From Gordonia sp. X0973 (GTDB lineage: Bacteria; Actinomycetota; Actinomycetes; Mycobacteriales; Mycobacteriaceae): a DNA stretch of 64,000 nucleotides. Position 1 is the stretch's first letter, and every line of letters starts with the position of its first letter. Under the pieces are notes generated by a model that did not search any database, was not told where the DNA came from, and saw only the letters and a program-made list of their open reading frames with translations. The position numbers and the translations under genes were made by a program. The DNA lies in the NCBI RefSeq assembly GCF_013348785.1, contig NZ_CP054691.1, positions 1,984,001 to 2,048,000 on the forward strand, in the 5' to 3' direction. Below are positions 33,826 through 41,629 of the stretch, one piece after another.

Positions 33826-36576
33826 TTACCGATCGGGCGCCCCGTCGCCCAACCGTCTCGGTCCGGTGTCCATCCGTTTGGGCACCGGGCCGACGGTTAT
33901 CTGGGCGTTGAGCACGCTGGCCCCCTCCGGGGCGGCGAGGATCTGGTCGAATACCACCTCGCGCACCTCCGGGATGTCCTCGACGAGGAAGGACACCCGC
34001 ATCAGCAGATCCGCCAGGGCGTCGGTGTCCACCGGTTGTTGGTCCTGGTAGCCGGTCAGGAGGGCGGCCGAACGCGGCGCCAACACGAGTTCCCGCGCAT
34101 CCAGGTCGTTGAGGGGCAGCGCGCGGTAGGCCGCGTCGTCGAGCAACTCGAAGGTGTGGCCCGCCATCCCGAAGGAGATCACCGCGCCGAACAGCGGATC
34201 GGTGAAGGCCCGAATCATCGTCGCCACCCCCTTGGGAGCCATCTTCTGCACATGCAGCACGGTGTCCCCGGTCAGCTCGGACAACTCCCCGAACGCGGTG
34301 ACGACGGCCGTCGCATCCGGCAGGTCCAGCCGTGCCCCCTCCCGGTCCGGCCGCCCCCGCCACGAAGGCGAACTCGCCTTCACCGCGACCGGGAAGCCCT
34401 GTTCCCGCGCCGCCGACGAGGCTTCGTGGATGCTGCGGACCTCGGCGAACGGGACCACCTCGATCCCGTATTCGGCGAGGAGTTCGGTGGTCACCGACGG
34501 GCTCAGCTCGACCACTCCGTCGTCGTTGTCGGCGAGGATCTCGCGGACCCGGGTGCGCACCGCCTCGGGATCGGTGCCCCGCGGCCGCGTCGTCGGCGAA
34601 TCCGAGCGGTCGCGCCACTCCCGGTAGTGCCATGCCCGGGCCAGCGCGGTCGCCGCGCGTTCCGGGCTGCGATAGCTCGGGATCGAACCGCGCGCGGGTG
34701 AACCGTCCGGCCCGTGTACCGACAGTTCGGGCAACACCCCCTCGTCGCCGAGGAAGGTCGACACCACCGGCTTCTCCAGTCCCGCGGCGACCGTGAGCAG
34801 GGCCGCGGCATAGTCGCCTGCCGCGACCGCGACCGGTGGCACGAACACGGCGATGACGGCGTCGCAGGAGTCGGCCCCGGCCGCCGCGGCGACCGCCGAG
34901 GCGAATTCCTCCGCCGAGGCCGCCGGCCCCACGTCGACACTCGCCACCACCTGCAGACCGAGGCGCGCGCCCACGTTCCCGGCGAGCGACCCCAGGGCCG
35001 ACGAATTGCCGACGATGGCGGTCCGCGGCCCGGCGGGCAGCGGTTGGTAGGCCAACAGCGAGGCGACGTCGAACATCTCCGAGATCGTGTCGACCCGGAT
35101 GACACCGGCCTGCTCGAGGAGCATCCGCGCGATGCGGTCCTCGTCGTCGGAGACCGGCGTCTTCACCGCGACGATCGGCTTCTCGCGCGAGACCCGCCGT
35201 GCGATGCGGGAGAATTTGCGCGGGTTGCCGAAGCTCTCCAGGTACAGGAGCACCACTTCGGTGGCGTCGTCGGTGTCCCAGTACTGCAGCACGTCGTTGC
35301 CGGAGACGTCGGCGCGGTTGCCGGCCGAGACGAAGGTCGACAGGCCGAGTTGGCGGCGGGCCGCCGTGTCGAGGATGGCGATGCCTAGGGTGCCGGATTG
35401 GCAGAAGAAGCCGACCCGCCCGGCCTGCGGGATCCGCGGGGCCAGCGTCGCGTTGAGGGAGACCCCCGGATCGTTGTTGGCGACGCCGAGCGCGTTCGGG
35501 CCGACCAGCCGCATCCCGTGCTCGCGCACCTGGCCGACCAGCCGCCGCTGCGTCTCCATCCCGGCCTCGCCGGACTCGGCGAAGCCGCCCGACACGACGA
35601 CCAGCGTCTTCACGCCCTTGGCCAGGCAGTCGTCGAGGACCTCGTCGACGACGACGGCCGCCCGCACGGCGACGACGGCCAGATCGACCGGGTCGGGGAT
35701 GTCGCGGACCGTCGGGTAGGCGCGGATGCCCAGCACCGAGCGGGCACCTCCCCCGTCGGCGCGATCGGCCGATCCGGGGCCGTTGACCGGATACACCGGG
35801 CCGGTGAACCCGGCGGAGATGATGTTCGCGAGCAGTACGTTGCCGACCTTGCGCCGGTCCGTGGACGCCCCGATCACCGCGACCGACGTCGGGCGGAGCA
35901 GGTTCGCGACGCTGCGGGCCTCCGAGGCGCGTTCCCGCGCGTTGCGCACCGACAGCAGCGCCTCGGTGGGGTCGATGAGGAATTCGACGTGGACGTTGGA
36001 CCCGTCGAAACTGCGGCTGAGCTGGTAGCCGGCGTCACGGAAGACGGTCGTCATATTGGTGTTCTCGGCCAGCACCTCGGCCTCGAAGCGGGTGAAACCG
36101 TTCTCCGCGGCGGCACCGGCGAGATGCTCGAGCAGGATCGGTCCGAGGCCGCGGCCCTGGTGCTCGTCGGACACGGTGAACGCGACTTCCGCGGATTCCG
36201 GCTTCCCGGCGGCGGCCAACCCCTCGTAGACGCCGATCGCGATGATCTTCCCGCCGAGCAGCGCCACCAGCGCGACCCGGTCGTGGTAGTCGACCGTCGT
36301 CATGCGGACGACCTCGCGCGGCGGCAGCGTGGGCGTCGGCCCGAAGTAGCGCATGTAGCGGGTGCGCTCGGACAGCTGCGAGTGGAACTCGACGACGTCG
36401 TCGGCATCGTCGGGGACGATCGGCCGCAGGTGCACCACACCGCCGTCGGAGGCGAGGACGTCGGCCGCCCACTCCCGCGGATACTCCCAGCGCGGGCGGC
36501 TGCCGGGCTCGGCCTGCCCCTGTCCGGCCTGATCCGCCCCGGCCGGTTCCGGTGCGGTGCGATCCTGTTCAGTCAC
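33826..36576 (-). CDS. GNAT acetyltransferase fused to a ligase-like (NDP-forming) module
   Basis: A 916-residue fusion related to PatZ/Pka-type lysine acetyltransferases. Residues 45-205 are a GNAT domain with the acetyl-CoA loop VSDEHQGRGLG (135-145). Residues 225-365 are a CoA-binding Rossmann domain (PTSVAVIGASTDRRKVGNVL). About 385-640 is succinyl-CoA ligase-like and about 690-900 is ATP-grasp-like with VAVKASSPSWRGR. The loop that carries the phosphorylated His in active acyl-CoA ligases (SHTG after VKSGR) is missing: VAVKTPVSDDEDRIARMLLE runs straight on. The ligase half is therefore probably a sensor, not an enzyme. GGAGG precedes the GTG. It overlaps acuC by eight bases. Confidence 0.9.
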   Translation of the reverse strand: MTEQDRTAPEPAGADQAGQGQAEPGSRPRWEYPREWAADVLASDGGVVHLRPIVPDDADDVVEFHSQLSERTRYMRYFGPTPTLPPREVVRMTTVDYHDRVALVALLGGKIIAIGVYEGLAAAGKPESAEVAFTVSDEHQGRGLGPILLEHLAGAAAENGFTRFEAEVLAENTNMTTVFRDAGYQLSRSFDGSNVHVEFLIDPTEALLSVRNARERASEARSVANLLRPTSVAVIGASTDRRKVGNVLLANIISAGFTGPVYPVNGPGSADRADGGGARSVLGIRAYPTVRDIPDPVDLAVVAVRAAVVVDEVLDDCLAKGVKTLVVVSGGFAESGEAGMETQRRLVGQVREHGMRLVGPNALGVANNDPGVSLNATLAPRIPQAGRVGFFCQSGTLGIAILDTAARRQLGLSTFVSAGNRADVSGNDVLQYWDTDDATEVVLLYLESFGNPRKFSRIARRVSREKPIVAVKTPVSDDEDRIARMLLEQAGVIRVDTISEMFDVASLLAYQPLPAGPRTAIVGNSSALGSLAGNVGARLGLQVVASVDVGPAASAEEFASAVAAAAGADSCDAVIAVFVPPVAVAAGDYAAALLTVAAGLEKPVVSTFLGDEGVLPELSVHGPDGSPARGSIPSYRSPERAATALARAWHYREWRDRSDSPTTRPRGTDPEAVRTRVREILADNDDGVVELSPSVTTELLAEYGIEVVPFAEVRSIHEASSAAREQGFPVAVKASSPSWRGRPDREGARLDLPDATAVVTAFGELSELTGDTVLHVQKMAPKGVATMIRAFTDPLFGAVISFGMAGHTFELLDDAAYRALPLNDLDARELVLAPRSAALLTGYQDQQPVDTDALADLLMRVSFLVEDIPEVREVVFDQILAAPEGASVLNAQITVGPVPKRMDTGPRRLGDGAPDR

Positions 36577-37825
36577 GGGGATCCTCCGGGTCCAGGCCGT
36601 GCAACGGGTAGACCGCACGGCGGGTCGCCAGAATGGTGCGATCGGTCTGACGGAAGGCGCGCTCGTCGATGCCGGGTGGCGGATCGACACCGGAGTCGCC
36701 GTCCCACGGCGTGTACCCGACGTCGCCGCCGTCGCCCATCTCCCCGACCGGTTCGGCGGCGTAGGTCTGGTCGATCGCGGCCTTGACCTCGCGCGCTCCC
36801 GACATCCAGTCGTCGGAGATCCGCGTCGCCGGGTCGACGTCGCGCCCCAGGGCCGCGGCGATGAGATGGGTCCAGGTGCGCGGGACCACGTTGATGATGC
36901 CGTAGCCGCCGCCGCCGACGGCCAGCCAGCGTCCGTCGGCATATCGGTCGGCCAGGTCGCGCATCGCCAGGATCGCCGCGCGCTGGCCGTCGACGGTGAG
37001 TCCGAGATCGGTGAGCGGGTCCGCGTCGTGGCTGTCCGCGCCGCATTGGCTGACGATGATCTGCGGTTTGAACGCCCCGATCAGCGACGGTACGACGGCG
37101 TGGAAGGCGCGCAACCACAGCGAGTCGACGATCCCGGGCATGAGCGCGACGTTCACCGCACTGCCCAGGGCCCCCGGTCCGCCGATCTCGGTCGGCCAGC
37201 CGGTGCCGGGCCAGAGGGTCGCCGGATGTTGGTGGAGCGAGACCGTGAGGACCCGCGGGTCGTCGGCGAAGGCCCGCTCGACCCCGTCGCCGTGATGGGC
37301 GTCGACGTCGATGTAGGCGATGCGGTCGAAGCCGTGGTGCAGCAGCCAGTCGATCGCGATCGCGCAGTCGTTGTAGACGCAGAATCCGGCCGCGCGCGCC
37401 GCCATGGCGTGGTGCATCCCGCCGCCGATGTTGACCGCGCGGCGCACCGATCCGTCGGCGATGGCCCGAGCCGCGGCCACCGATCCGCCGACGAGCATCC
37501 GGGCCGCCTCGTGCATGCCGGGGAAGACGGGGTTGTCCATGTCGCCCAGGCCGTAGATCTGTTCGTACAGCGCCGCGTCGGGACTGCCCGCATCGGCGCC
37601 CATCTCCCGCACGGCCTGGATGTAGTTACGCGTGTGCACTACGCGCAGCTGGTCGTCGTCGATGTCCAGCGGCGGGATCGGGTCGATCCCGTCCAGCACG
37701 CCCAGCGAGGTGGCCAGGCTCATCGTCAGCGCCAGCCGGACCGGATTCATCGGGTGTTCGGAGGCCCAGCGGTATGCCTCGAAGCCCTCGCTCCAAATCA
37801 CCGCTCCCGCTGTCGTATCCGGCAC
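36569..37825 (-). CDS. acuC: AcuC-type protein deacetylase (class I HDAC family)
   Basis: A 418-residue zinc deacetylase of the AcuC family, which in Bacillus removes acetyl groups from acetyl-CoA synthetase. Key motifs are GGGMHHAMAARAAGFCVYND with the catalytic His pair, YIDVDAHHGDGVERAF with metal-binding Asp and His, SQCGADSHDADPL, and GGGGYGI with the catalytic Tyr. The N-terminus has WASEHPMNPVRLALTMSL. The C-terminal 60 residues are acidic and Pro-rich. The downstream GNAT fusion gene starts inside its stop region, so an acetylase and deacetylase are co-translated. It is divergent from ideR, 90 bases away. Confidence 0.92.
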   Translation of the reverse strand: MPDTTAGAVIWSEGFEAYRWASEHPMNPVRLALTMSLATSLGVLDGIDPIPPLDIDDDQLRVVHTRNYIQAVREMGADAGSPDAALYEQIYGLGDMDNPVFPGMHEAARMLVGGSVAAARAIADGSVRRAVNIGGGMHHAMAARAAGFCVYNDCAIAIDWLLHHGFDRIAYIDVDAHHGDGVERAFADDPRVLTVSLHQHPATLWPGTGWPTEIGGPGALGSAVNVALMPGIVDSLWLRAFHAVVPSLIGAFKPQIIVSQCGADSHDADPLTDLGLTVDGQRAAILAMRDLADRYADGRWLAVGGGGYGIINVVPRTWTHLIAAALGRDVDPATRISDDWMSGAREVKAAIDQTYAAEPVGEMGDGGDVGYTPWDGDSGVDPPPGIDERAFRQTDRTILATRRAVYPLHGLDPEDPRD

Positions 37826-37915
37826 GGGTCCAGGTTATCGGTGTTGCGCGTCACAGCGACGACGAGATGACCAATCGGGGTACTGTGACTGGGACGAAAG
37901 GCGCAAAGGATTCAC

Positions 37916-38599
37916 GTGAACGATCTAGTCGACACCACCGAAATGTACCTGCGCACGATCTACGACCTCGAAGAAGAGGGGACCGTGCCACTGCGCGCGC
38001 GTATCGCGGAGCGTTTGGAGCAAAGCGGACCCACCGTTTCGCAGACGGTGGCGCGGATGGAGCGCGACGGCCTCGTGCGGGTCGCCGGCGACCGCCACCT
38101 GGAGCTGACCGACAAGGGGCGCGACCTGGCCGTGGCGGTCATGCGCAAGCACCGCCTGGCCGAACGGCTCCTCGTCGACGTCATCGGGCTGCCGTGGGAC
38201 GAGGTCCACGACGAGGCCTGCCGCTGGGAGCACGTGATGAGCGAGAACGTGGAGCGCCGGATCCTCGCCGTCCTCGACAATCCGACGACCTCGCCGTACG
38301 GGAACCCGATTCCCGGACTCGACCTGCTCGGCGCCCCCGCCCAGCCGGTCGACGACAACGCGGTGCGGATGGCCGAGCTGACCGGCACCGAGCCGCAGGC
38401 GGTCGTGATCCGGCGTCTGTCCGAGCACGCCCAGTCCGACCAGCACCTGATCGTGACCCTGCGCGAGGTGGGCATCGTCCCGAACGCCCGCGTCACGGTC
38501 GCCGGCAAGGACCGCGGCTTCGTCGTCACCACCCCGGGGCACGAGGGCCTGGAATTGTCCGAGGAGATGGCCCACTCGATCTTCGTCGAACGCGCCTGA
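37916..38599 (+). CDS. ideR: Iron-dependent regulator IdeR/DtxR
   Basis: IdeR is a Fe(II)-activated repressor of siderophore and iron-uptake genes and an activator of iron storage. The 227-residue protein has a winged helix (PLRARIAERLEQSGPTVSQT and ERDGLVRVAGDRHLELTDKG). The dimerisation and metal domain follows, with the signature RKHRLAERLLVDVIG and EACRWEHVMS (Cys-x-x-Glu-His metal ligands). It ends in an SH3-like domain. The GTG start matches DtxR-family N-termini (NDLVDTTEMYLRTIYDLEEE). I did not find a clear IdeR box in the 90-base divergent gap to acuC. Confidence 0.96.
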   Translation: MNDLVDTTEMYLRTIYDLEEEGTVPLRARIAERLEQSGPTVSQTVARMERDGLVRVAGDRHLELTDKGRDLAVAVMRKHRLAERLLVDVIGLPWDEVHDEACRWEHVMSENVERRILAVLDNPTTSPYGNPIPGLDLLGAPAQPVDDNAVRMAELTGTEPQAVVIRRLSEHAQSDQHLIVTLREVGIVPNARVTVAGKDRGFVVTTPGHEGLELSEEMAHSIFVERA

Positions 38600-38624
38600 A
38601 CGCCCGGTCGGCCGCGGCACCCGT

Positions 38625-39746
38625 TCAGGTGTCGTGGTTCGGGGTCATCGCCGGCAACTCGACCCCCAGGGTCGCGCCGACGACATAGGACTCGACGAGG
38701 AGTTCCCAGATCATCGACGGGTGGACACCCCCGGCCAGGGCCGAGTCCAGCAGCCGGGCCAGGTTCCACCCGGGGTCTGCCGCCAGCGCGACGTCGAGCG
38801 CGATGCCCGCGCTGGTGCCCTCGCCGCCCAGGTAGTACAGGTGGGCGAGCATCGTGGCGGCACTGGCCCGTTGTCGGCCGTCGGTCCGCCGCGTCAGCTC
38901 CCGCCACACCGTTTCGGCGACGTATCGGTGCTCCCCCGCGCCGAGGGTCATCAGCGCGTCGCGCACGTCGAGGCGGATCAGCGCCCTGCCGAGCAGACTG
39001 ACCGTCGCACAGGTCATTTCGGGCGGTTCCGGTCCGGTCAGCAGGTCCAGCGCCGAGCGCAGCAGTGCCGCGCCACTGCCCCTCGATGCGCTGACGCGCG
39101 GCCGACGCGGGCGTCCGCCGCAGGCGAGGTCGGTGCAGTGCTGGTCGGTCCCGGCCAGTGAGTCCGCCAGCTCTCCGCGGCTGTCCATGACGACGCGCCC
39201 GCTGGTCAGCGAGCGCTCGAGGGCCACCGGCGACGACTTCGGGTCGCCGAGCAGCCCGCATCCGTAGCCGGGGTCGGCGACGCCGATCAGATGCGGCACG
39301 GCGGGGTCGCAACCGCGCGGACCCGGGCCGTCCAACTCCCACCACATCGTGCGCCACGGCTGGCCCTGCGCGAACTCGGCCAGGACGAACCCGGCGCTCA
39401 CGCCGCCCGGCACGCCGACGGCGACCAGAGCGGCGTTCATCTCGGCCACGAGACGGCGGTAGACCGGTGAATCCAGGGCGTGGCGGTCGTCGGCCACGAC
39501 GACCGCGGTGGCCACCGCGCCGGTGCGCAGACAGACCGCCGCGACGTCGGCGATCGATTCCCGCATCCGCGCGGTCGGCTCGCCGCTCTCCAATTCCACG
39601 TCGTGGCGGGCGGTGACCGCGATCGAGGCGTCGGCGTCGAAGGCGACGACCACCATCGAGTGCTCGGGCCGGAAGCCGAACAGTCCGGGGATCGCGGTGA
39701 GCAGGCTGGCGGTGTCGAGGTAGGCGGTGGGCAGGCTTTGCGTCAT
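38625..39746 (-). CDS. DUF4192 family protein
   Basis: A 373-residue protein of the actinobacterial DUF4192 family. It begins MTQSLPTAYLDTASLLTAIP and shows the usual LFGFRPEHSMVVVAFD block. TGAVATAVVVADDRHALDSP and a C-terminal part with AHLYYLGGEGTSAGIALDVA and PGWNLARLLDSALAGG follow. No enzymatic motif is evident and the function is unknown. Related genomes keep it between ideR and a PAC2 gene, as here. The long upstream in-frame extension overlaps the next minus-strand lipoprotein gene and was rejected. Confidence 0.9.
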   Translation of the reverse strand: MTQSLPTAYLDTASLLTAIPGLFGFRPEHSMVVVAFDADASIAVTARHDVELESGEPTARMRESIADVAAVCLRTGAVATAVVVADDRHALDSPVYRRLVAEMNAALVAVGVPGGVSAGFVLAEFAQGQPWRTMWWELDGPGPRGCDPAVPHLIGVADPGYGCGLLGDPKSSPVALERSLTSGRVVMDSRGELADSLAGTDQHCTDLACGGRPRRPRVSASRGSGAALLRSALDLLTGPEPPEMTCATVSLLGRALIRLDVRDALMTLGAGEHRYVAETVWRELTRRTDGRQRASAATMLAHLYYLGGEGTSAGIALDVALAADPGWNLARLLDSALAGGVHPSMIWELLVESYVVGATLGVELPAMTPNHDT

Positions 39747-39801
39747 GTGAATTGAGACGCAGAGCGCCGCCGTCCGGTTCCGCGGCGGGCCCGCCCGAGG
39801 G

Positions 39802-40485
39802 TCAGTGCAGCGCGGTGTCGGCGACTGCGTGAAACAGCTTGACCAGTGCTTCGTCCGGCTCGACCACCGGTTCGCCGTGCTGGGCGACGCGTTGCGCCGC
39901 GTACACACGAATGCTGCCACGCTGCGCGATCAACAGGGTGGTCGTCGCCGCCGCCCACTCGGGCCCGCCGTACCCATCTGTCCTGGAGTATCCGAGGGTC
40001 TCCGCACCGGCAACCGTCGGGAGGTTCGTCAGGGTGCGCTGCGCCACCTCGATGGTCGACGACTTCTCACCCGAGTCGTGCCGGTATCGACCGCACCGGC
40101 GCACGGTGGCGGCAAGGTCATCGAGGGAAGCAGCGGTCTGTGTGATCACCGTCGTGTAGGCGGTCATCGGGGATCCCGGTTTGGTGTCTGGGCCGTATCC
40201 CGTCTGCGCCGAGGTTCGTTGCGGCGACAGCGGAATCTGCTGAAGCTCGCAGTTGGCCGGCTCGAAGACCGCCCCGTCCGGGTATCCGGAGACGTCAGGG
40301 AGGATGAACGACAACTGCTTACCCGGGACGACGATCGGTTCGGAGCCCGAATCGGCGGGAAACGCCGACGGATCCACCGTCCGGGCGATGGGCGAATCGT
40401 GAGGCGTTCCGTCTACCGAGCAACTCGCGACCGCCGCCACCACGATGGCCGCCGACAGCAATCCGCGGGTCTTTTCTCCCGTCAC
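39802..40485 (-). CDS. Predicted lipoprotein of unknown function
   Basis: The 227-residue product has a lipoprotein signal: KTRGLLSAAIVVAAVASC, lipobox VASC with Cys22, followed by a polar linker and a globular extracytoplasmic domain. Notable stretches are LSFILPDVSGYPDGAVFEPA and TVVAGAETLGYSRTDGYGG. The overall look resembles DUF5642-type mycobacterial lipoproteins, but I cannot confirm this. Three close in-frame GTGs are possible starts. The last was chosen because AAAGG sits eight bases upstream. It lies downstream of nothing obvious, 135 bases from a divergent PAC2 gene. Confidence 0.7.
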   Translation of the reverse strand: MTGEKTRGLLSAAIVVAAVASCSVDGTPHDSPIARTVDPSAFPADSGSEPIVVPGKQLSFILPDVSGYPDGAVFEPANCELQQIPLSPQRTSAQTGYGPDTKPGSPMTAYTTVITQTAASLDDLAATVRRCGRYRHDSGEKSSTIEVAQRTLTNLPTVAGAETLGYSRTDGYGGPEWAAATTTLLIAQRGSIRVYAAQRVAQHGEPVVEPDEALVKLFHAVADTALH

Positions 40486-40620
40486 ACAGATCACACCTTT
40501 CACATCTGTCACTGTGCCAGGCCGCGTCGGGGAATGCCAGTGGCCCGAATCGCGTTGTTCCGCATAGCGAGTTCCCAGCGAGGTCTGGGACAATCGATGT
40601 ATCCCTCAGAAGGAGGATGA

Positions 40621-41619
40621 ATGGACTTCCGGCCCGATGAGCCCGGCAACCCCGCCGAGCACAGCTCGTTGTACGAGCTGGAGTTCCCCGCGCCCCAGGT
40701 CGCCAAGAGCACCGGCGCGGGGCCCGTGCTGGTGCACGCACTCGACGGATTCGCCGACGCGGGCAACGCCGTCGCCCTGGCCGCCCGCCACCTGCGCGAG
40801 AGCCTCGACTCCGAACTGGTCGCCACCTTTCACACCGACGAGCTGATCGACTACCGGTCGCGCCGTCCGGTGATGGATTTCTCCGGCCAGGCCTTCACCG
40901 GTGTCGAGATGCCGACGCTGACCGTCCACGCCGTCCGGGACAACGCCGGTGAGCCGTTCCTGCTGCTCTCCGGCTCGGAACCCGACCTGCGCTGGGAGCG
41001 CTTCACCGAAGCGGTCCGCGGTCTGTCGGACGAGTTCGGCGTGAGCGACGTCGTCGGCCTCAACGCCATCCCGATGGCCGTTCCGCACACCCGCCCCGCG
41101 ACGGTCACCGCGCACGGCAGCGACGTCGAGTTCCTCGGCGACCTGCCGCGCTGGGGATCGCCCATGAAACTGCCCGGCAGCGCGTCGATGCTGCTGGAAC
41201 TGCGGTTGGGCGAGGCCGGCTACCGCACGTCGGGCATCTCGGTCCACGTGCCGCACTACCTGGCCCAGTCGACCTACCCGGCGGCCGCGTCGCGCCTGCT
41301 GAGCACCCTCGGCTCGCTGACCGGCCTCGACCTGCCGACGAAGGCCCTCGACAGCGCCGCGGACACCTTGCGGGTCCAGATCGACGACGAGCTGTCCAAC
41401 AACGGCGAGGTCGCCTCGGTGGTGTCCGCGCTGGAGTCCCAGTACGACGCCTACACCGAGGCCGCCGAGCAGCAGGCCTCCCTGTTGGCCGCCGACGAGC
41501 CGCTGCCCAGCGCCGACGAGATCGGCGACGAGTTCCAGCGCTACCTCGCCGAGCAGGCGCGCCTGGACCAGGACGGACGCGACGACGAGGGCGGGACACC
41601 GCACCCCGACGCATCGTGA
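40621..41619 (+). CDS. PAC2 family protein (Rv2714-like)
   Basis: A second PAC2-family protein of 332 residues. It starts MDFRPDEPGNPAEHSSLYEL and has LVHALDGFADAGNAVALAAR, LLLSGSEPDLRWERFTEAV and IPMAVPHTRPATVTAHGS, with PHTRP at residues 155-159 shared with the other copy. A C-terminal acidic helical extension (DEIGDEFQRYLAEQARLDQD) follows. Position between DUF4192 and a helicase matches Rv2714 synteny. Function is unknown. The ribosome site AGGAGG is strong. The helicase gene begins ten bases after its stop, so they are probably co-transcribed. Confidence 0.9.
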   Translation: MDFRPDEPGNPAEHSSLYELEFPAPQVAKSTGAGPVLVHALDGFADAGNAVALAARHLRESLDSELVATFHTDELIDYRSRRPVMDFSGQAFTGVEMPTLTVHAVRDNAGEPFLLLSGSEPDLRWERFTEAVRGLSDEFGVSDVVGLNAIPMAVPHTRPATVTAHGSDVEFLGDLPRWGSPMKLPGSASMLLELRLGEAGYRTSGISVHVPHYLAQSTYPAAASRLLSTLGSLTGLDLPTKALDSAADTLRVQIDDELSNNGEVASVVSALESQYDAYTEAAEQQASLLAADEPLPSADEIGDEFQRYLAEQARLDQDGRDDEGGTPHPDAS

Positions 41620-41629
41620 ACGGGAACCG

